From contig JAOZOU010000004.1 of assembly GCA_029933125.1 (NCBI GenBank), positions 280,133 through 344,132 on the forward strand: a stretch of DNA of 64,000 nt, written 5' to 3'. Below, piece after piece: positions 60,390-64,000 of the stretch. The first letter of the stretch is position 1, and every line of letters starts with the position of its first letter. The DNA is from a bacterium (GTDB taxonomy: Bacteria; Arandabacterota; Arandabacteria; Arandabacterales; Arandabacteraceae). Made by a program: the position numbers and the translations under genes. The notes below the pieces were generated by a model. It was given only the letters and a program-made list of their open reading frames with translations. It did no database searches and had not been told where the DNA came from.

Positions 60390-61345
60390 CTCATCATGCT
60401 CCTTCTCAATATTGAACTGGCTAGCCCAAATCTATATCCAGTCCCGAGTGGATCGAGAACTGTCTCACATGCTTTCGCTATCTCATCAGGATCTGTTGAA
60501 TCGATTATAGATCCGAGTACTGCAACGAGCTTTGCACCCTGATCTATTATTCCCTCAGGGGGTCCATAGCATCCTCTGCATGGCATATTAACGCTTGGGC
60601 ACTGTGCTCCACAGCCAGCTCTTGTCACAACACCACAGCAGATTATTCCTTGATCGAGGAGACACTGGTCTGGATCTACAACAATCTCATGCGGACGGTA
60701 GAAGCGTTTGACCTTCTTCTCCTTACGTTCGCGTGGGCATTCCTCACAGAGAGCAGTTGTACCAGCACCAACAACTGAACCAGGAGGGGGGAGATCAGCA
60801 CCGAGGGCTTTCTCGAGAACAGCCCAGGTCTGCTCCTCGACTGGGGGACAACCAGGGACGAAATAGTCAACTTCAACAACCTGACCCAGTGTCTTAACTG
60901 TATCATAGAAAGCTGGAAGAACTAACTGACCCTCTTGTACCTCGGTAACAGTCTGAGGCTTTGTTCCTTCCGGATTGTCAACAGTAGGCACTTTCTCGTA
61001 GGCATAGGCAAAAATCTCATCGCGATATGACTGATTGGCGAGTCCCGGAATGCATCCTTCGCAGGCACAGGAACCATAAGCTACCATAACCTTTGACTTC
61101 TTTCTAAGAACCTTTGCCATATGTTCGTTTTCACTTGTTCGGATAGCTCCGTTGAAAAGGCAGATGTCGATTGAGCCATCTGGCATGGCATTGACATCCT
61201 TGTACTTGATGTCCATGGCTACTGGCCAGAAAACGATCTCTGCATTCTCAGCCACCGTAAGAAGTTTCTCGCCAATATCAAGGACTGCGATTTCACAGCC
61301 GCCGCAGCTGGCTGCCCAATAGAGGGCGATTTTGGGTTTTGACAT
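60386..61345 (-). CDS. mvhG: [NiFe] hydrogenase small subunit, MvhG-like
   Basis: A 319-residue electron-transfer subunit. The proximal cluster motif CGGCE lies at AASCGGCEIAVLD, with GSCACEGCIPG and VPGCPPVEE further on. A C-terminal ferredoxin-like part (CLLDQGIICCGVVTRAGC, CPSVNMPCRGCYG) carries the medial and distal clusters. It has no Tat signal, so the enzyme is cytoplasmic. GGAGGT is seven bases before the ATG. It follows the cyclophilin gene by 24 bases. Confidence 0.93.
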   Translation of the reverse strand: MSKPKIALYWAASCGGCEIAVLDIGEKLLTVAENAEIVFWPVAMDIKYKDVNAMPDGSIDICLFNGAIRTSENEHMAKVLRKKSKVMVAYGSCACEGCIPGLANQSYRDEIFAYAYEKVPTVDNPEGTKPQTVTEVQEGQLVLPAFYDTVKTLGQVVEVDYFVPGCPPVEEQTWAVLEKALGADLPPPGSVVGAGTTALCEECPRERKEKKVKRFYRPHEIVVDPDQCLLDQGIICCGVVTRAGCGAQCPSVNMPCRGCYGPPEGIIDQGAKLVAVLGSIIDSTDPDEIAKACETVLDPLGTGYRFGLASSILRRSMMR

Positions 61346-61369
61346 CGTGGACCTCCAGAACCTCTACGC

Positions 61370-62086
61370 CTACTTTTCTCCTATCTTCTTTGCTTCTTTC
61401 TTAAGCTCTTTTTGATCAGATTTCGTCTTTGCAGGCTCCTCGCCCAAAACGTAGGCCTTCTCTATAATCACAGGTTTGACCGGGACGTTTTTCATCTGAC
61501 CTTTTGTGGTCACCTCAACATCGGCAATCTTGTCCGCAACATCCATCCCCTTAGCAACCTTGCCAAAGACAGCATAGCCATAGCTTCTGGGATCCTCTCC
61601 ATGATGATCAAGAAATGTATTGTCTTTAAGGTTTATAAAGAAATGAGAAGTAGCGCTGTTAATAGCCGAAGTCCTTGCCATTGATACTGTCCCACGCTTG
61701 TTACTAAGGCCATTTGTGGCTTCGTTCTTGATGGGTTCGTGTTGTTTCTTCTGTACAAGATCCTTTGTCATACCACCTGCCTGTAGCACGAAACCCTTCA
61801 CGACCCTATGGAAAACTGTGTTATCATAGAAGCCTTCACGCACATACTTAAGAAAGTTCTCTACTGAGATAGGGGCTTTTTTCTTGAAGAGCTCAATGGT
61901 TATGTCACCATAGTTTGTCTTAAGTACAACCATTGGGTTTGTGCTTGCCTTGGTCTTTGTGGCCTCCTTAGATGCCTTGGTATCCTCGGACACCTTCTTT
62001 GAGGATTCCTCAGCAAGAAGATTTTGCGAAGCAAAAGCCCAAGCCACCATACCTACAATTACCACCAACAGTAAAACGTGCTTCAT
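61370..62086 (-). CDS. Exported cyclophilin-type peptidyl-prolyl isomerase
   Basis: A 238-residue protein. The signal peptide (HVLLLVVIVGMVAWAFASQ) is followed by a Lys/Ser/Thr linker and a cyclophilin domain with the active-site FHRVVKGFVLQAGG. A Lys-rich tail ends the protein. GGGGGCGG supports the ATG at 62086; an ATG at 62116 would add ten polar residues before the signal. It helps fold periplasmic proteins, so its position ahead of a cytoplasmic hydrogenase is surprising. Confidence 0.88.
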   Translation of the reverse strand: MKHVLLLVVIVGMVAWAFASQNLLAEESSKKVSEDTKASKEATKTKASTNPMVVLKTNYGDITIELFKKKAPISVENFLKYVREGFYDNTVFHRVVKGFVLQAGGMTKDLVQKKQHEPIKNEATNGLSNKRGTVSMARTSAINSATSHFFINLKDNTFLDHHGEDPRSYGYAVFGKVAKGMDVADKIADVEVTTKGQMKNVPVKPVIIEKAYVLGEEPAKTKSDQKELKKEAKKIGEK

Positions 62087-62136
62087 TTTCCGCCCCCTTG
62101 AAGAATTGCTCCCCATCGAAAAAGACTAACCAAGGT

Positions 62137-62165
62137 ATTCTCACAGATTCGATTTGTTTTGTCAA
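62137..62165 (-). promoter_or_regulatory. Promoter of the cyclophilin-mvhGA operon
   Basis: Minus strand TTGACA (62165-62160), 17 bases, GAGAAT (62142-62137), 50 bases before the cyclophilin ATG. Confidence 0.6.
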
Positions 62166-62231
62166 GCCGTTTGGGTGTTGCGATGCTTGCTAATCCTGCT
62201 GCGTGGTGATATGGTGGCGATGGAGGTCTGA

Positions 62232-62639
62232 ATGTCAACGCGTAGCAGGATAAATGTAACTTGTGAATGTGGACAGAGCTTTGAGGCCGAGGTGTGGCAA
62301 AGTGTGAATGCCACGGCTTCACCCGAACTTAAGGATGAGATACTAAAGGGTGCAATGAATGTGGTCACTTGCCCTACGTGTGGCCGTAGGTTCCACATTG
62401 AAATTCCCTTCCTCTATCACGATCTTGATGGACGTGAGTGGATTTGGGTCTATCCTTTGAGCTATGAGAAGGAAGGCTTCTCGGTCTATCAGAAGGTTCA
62501 CGAGATGTGGGAGAATCTTAAGCGATCAGTCCCACCTGGTGTTCGGGAGCGCTTCGAAAAAGAATATAAGGTGACAGTTCTTTTTGGCATGGATGCACTT
62601 GTTCATTACTTGCAATCAAAGGAAAGGGACAATCAATAG
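62232..62639 (+). CDS. CpXC-domain protein
   Basis: A 135-residue protein with paired zinc-ribbon half-sites near the N-terminus (CECGQSFEAEVWQSVNA; VVTCPTCGRRFHIEIPFLY). This is the pattern of the CpXC family, known only as a domain in diverse bacterial proteins. No signal peptide or membrane segment. GGAGGT precedes the ATG. Its end overlaps the DUF362 gene by seven bases. Function unknown. Confidence 0.8.
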   Translation: MSTRSRINVTCECGQSFEAEVWQSVNATASPELKDEILKGAMNVVTCPTCGRRFHIEIPFLYHDLDGREWIWVYPLSYEKEGFSVYQKVHEMWENLKRSVPPGVRERFEKEYKVTVLFGMDALVHYLQSKERDNQ

Positions 62640-63709
62640 CTCAAAAAGAGCTTTCCCCATTTGGTCTTGAGGGCTTCCTTAACACGCTTTCTGCCCACAA
62701 AATTATACCAGTAGACATCATGGTAAAGGATTGACGCAACATAGGACCAGGGGGTTATGACGGTTCTGAGGAGTAGCTTCTCAAAAGGCTTGAGGGGGCC
62801 CCAGTAGATAGCCTTCTGACCGCGACTCGCAAAGGTGTTGCTAGCGGCATCGAAGTGGAAGTTGACCTCTCTTATATCGTCGCCTACTATCTCGATCTCA
62901 CGCGGGTCACCGCAGCCCAATCCCTTCTCATGAGCAAGCCTTATAAAGTCGAGTTTGAGAGGATCGAAACCCATCATCTTGGCAGCGATTGCATCGATTG
63001 CAACCTGATCGCTTGAGGCAAGGATGTAATCCTTGACATGAGGGCGCATGCAACGTGGTCCAGGACCATCTCCAGCGAAAGTCCCATCCATTACAGCAAA
63101 AATACCTGGATGGATTTCTTTCTGGATGTTGAGAAGATCGACAAGGGTTTCGTGGATAACCGAGTGAGTCCAGTGCCTTCTTTCATGGAGCAAACCGCCG
63201 AAGGCATTTTTCATTGCACCTGTCATTGTCGTAAAAACATGCGTCTTCATTGTAGGAAGATGGATGATACTCGATCCTATAAGTCTCCTGGGAATGTGGA
63301 TTCCCTCGGGGAAGATGGAGTTGAGGACGAGCATCTTAGCCTTAGGTTCATATCTCACCCACTGCTCGCCTTCGTAAAGATGGATATTGCGAATGCCATA
63401 CTTTTCTAGAACGGGCTTGTGCTTATTGGCCACTTCGCCACGCTTGGCACTTACGACAACTGTGCGATTGTGAGCACCATATATCTTGTCTTTCTCATAG
63501 CCATCCTCAAGCAAAGTCCTTATCACACCCTCGAGTTGCCAGGGAGTGGTAGAGGTTGCAGGATACCAGAAATGCCATGAGATGTTGATCTTTAGTGCTA
63601 TCTCAGCATCCTTTGGAATAGTTTCACGGTAATCCGCGAGCCTCATGAGCTTGCCAATGTCCTCGAGGACACTTTCAGGGGAGGTCTTAAGAACGGCAAC
63701 TTTTGACAT
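62633..63709 (-). CDS. DUF362-family protein
   Basis: A 358-residue protein. SKVAVLKTSPESVLEDIGKL, LKINISWH, HLPTMKTHVFTTMTGAMKNAFGG (split here as HLPTMKTHVFTTMTG and AMKNAFGGLLHE) and VMDGTFAGDGPGPR are typical of DUF362. Many members also carry ferredoxin motifs; this one does not. The ATG at 63709 has GAGGTG upstream. Biochemical function of the family is not established. Confidence 0.82.
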   Translation of the reverse strand: MSKVAVLKTSPESVLEDIGKLMRLADYRETIPKDAEIALKINISWHFWYPATSTTPWQLEGVIRTLLEDGYEKDKIYGAHNRTVVVSAKRGEVANKHKPVLEKYGIRNIHLYEGEQWVRYEPKAKMLVLNSIFPEGIHIPRRLIGSSIIHLPTMKTHVFTTMTGAMKNAFGGLLHERRHWTHSVIHETLVDLLNIQKEIHPGIFAVMDGTFAGDGPGPRCMRPHVKDYILASSDQVAIDAIAAKMMGFDPLKLDFIRLAHEKGLGCGDPREIEIVGDDIREVNFHFDAASNTFASRGQKAIYWGPLKPFEKLLLRTVITPWSYVASILYHDVYWYNFVGRKRVKEALKTKWGKLFLSY

Positions 63710-63729
63710 GATCACCTCACAAATAAATG

Positions 63730-63815
63730 TGCCGGAGGTCGGATTCGAACCGACACGGACTCAAAGGCCCGGTGGATTTTGAGTCCACTGTGTCTGCCAG
63801 TTTCACCACTCCGGC
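63730..63815 (-). tRNA. tRNA-Leu (anticodon CAA)
   Basis: An 86-base class II tRNA: acceptor GCCGGAG/CTCCGGC, discriminator A73, anticodon stem GTGGA/TCCAC with CAA at 63781-63779, a long variable arm, and T-arm GTCGGTTCGAATCCGAC. The 3' CCA is not encoded (CAT follows the discriminator), so CCA addition is needed. Confidence 0.95.
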
Positions 63816-63824
63816 ATCAACACA

Positions 63825-63853
63825 ATATTATGGTCGGATGATCTCGGTGTCAA
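63825..63853 (-). promoter_or_regulatory. Promoter of tRNA-Leu
   Basis: Minus strand TTGACA (63853-63848), 17 bases, TAATAT (63830-63825), ten bases before the tRNA 5' end. Confidence 0.75.
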
Positions 63854-63884
63854 GTTGAGCTTCACCCAAACCCTACCTTTAGTG

Positions 63885-63912
63885 TTGACACTTGTCTAAG
63901 GCATGATATATT
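63885..63912 (+). promoter_or_regulatory. Promoter of tRNA-Ala
   Basis: TTGACA (63885-63890), 16 bases, TATATT (63907-63912), 12 bases before the tRNA 5' end. Divergent from the tRNA-Leu promoter. Confidence 0.75.
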
Positions 63913-63924
63913 TAATTTGCAGGT

Positions 63925-64000
63925 GGGGCTGTAGCTCAGTTGGGAGAGCACTTGTCTGGCAGACAAGGGGTCACGGGTTCGAGCCCCGTCAGCTCCACCA
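63925..64000 (+). tRNA. tRNA-Ala (anticodon GGC)
   Basis: A 76-base cloverleaf ending exactly at the window edge: acceptor GGGGCTG/CAGCTCC with the G3-U70 pair that marks tRNA-Ala, anticodon stem CTTGT/ACAAG with GGC at 63958-63960, T-arm ACGGGTTCGAGCCCCGT, discriminator A and encoded CCA. Confidence 0.95.

Noticed and set aside
1-64000. CRISPR arrays, insertion sequences, prophage or attachment sites
   Set aside because: No regularly spaced repeats, transposase, integrase or phage structural genes were seen; the tRNA genes are not flanked by duplicated 3' ends within the window.

Overview
This 64 kb window is gene-dense bacterial chromosome of moderate GC. It has no phage, insertion sequence, CRISPR array or rRNA operon. 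The organism looks Gram-negative. It encodes a PorV/PorQ-type outer-membrane protein, proteins ending in FlgD-like Ig domains, many exported proteins, a membrane H+-pyrophosphatase, DapL-type lysine synthesis, a pyruvoyl-dependent arginine decarboxylase and an Mvh-type [NiFe] hydrogenase. That mix suggests an anaerobic member of a little-cultured bacterial phylum, perhaps near the FCB group or WOR-3/TA06-like lineages. This is inference; no marker gene was compared. Several starts are TTG or GTG. Good sigma70-type promoters (TTGACA, 16-18 bp, TANNNT) can be read directly.

Layout. 0-5.5 kb: end of pnp, an M16 peptidase, convergent dapL, then a small Cys-rich protein, dut, a polysaccharide deacetylase and a UbiA-family prenyltransferase. 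5.5-8.4 kb (minus): a TPR membrane protein and a DUF4388 protein. 8.5-16.4 kb: Na/Pi cotransporter, TrkA, AsnRS, convergent Hsp20, arginine decarboxylase, TrkH with a voltage-sensor-like N-terminus, and a DksA-type protein with a Lys-rich tail. 16.4-21.1 kb: a small exported protein, a 1013-residue TPR-GAF-AAA-Fis activator and a sigma70-family factor. 21.2-29.0 kb: an AmrS-like radical SAM protein, MoeA, RecD2, a probable 6S RNA gene on the minus strand, and UvrA. 29.1-39.8 kb: tRNA-Trp, a subtilase, an aldo/keto reductase-PP-loop-CCA transferase operon, then lipoprotein-thioredoxin-IlvC-molybdenum hydroxylase.

39.8-43.8 kb is unlike the rest. It holds remnants of four genes (a CBM9-like fragment, mscL, an antisense dsrE-like gene and the N-terminus of an M14 peptidase) around an intact membrane protein and a sulfatase-like protein. 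43.8-52.2 kb: hppA, a PAS/GAF sensor with a HisKA region but no ATPase domain, a PflX-like radical SAM protein, PorV-like and Ig-domain surface proteins, and a TlpA-like thioredoxin.

52.2-62.1 kb is a hydrogenase locus. The plus strand carries mvhD, a maturation protease and hypABFCDE. The minus strand carries an exported cyclophilin, mvhG and mvhA, convergent with hypE. No hdrABC lies in the window. The right end has a CpXC protein, a DUF362 protein and divergent tRNA-Leu and tRNA-Ala genes.

The most noteworthy signals are: the probable 6S RNA with its own promoter and terminator; a TGGCAC-N5-TTGC sigma54 promoter in front of hsp20, a few kb from an AAA activator; several promoters placed so close to start codons that leaderless mRNAs are implied; and the cluster of decayed genes.
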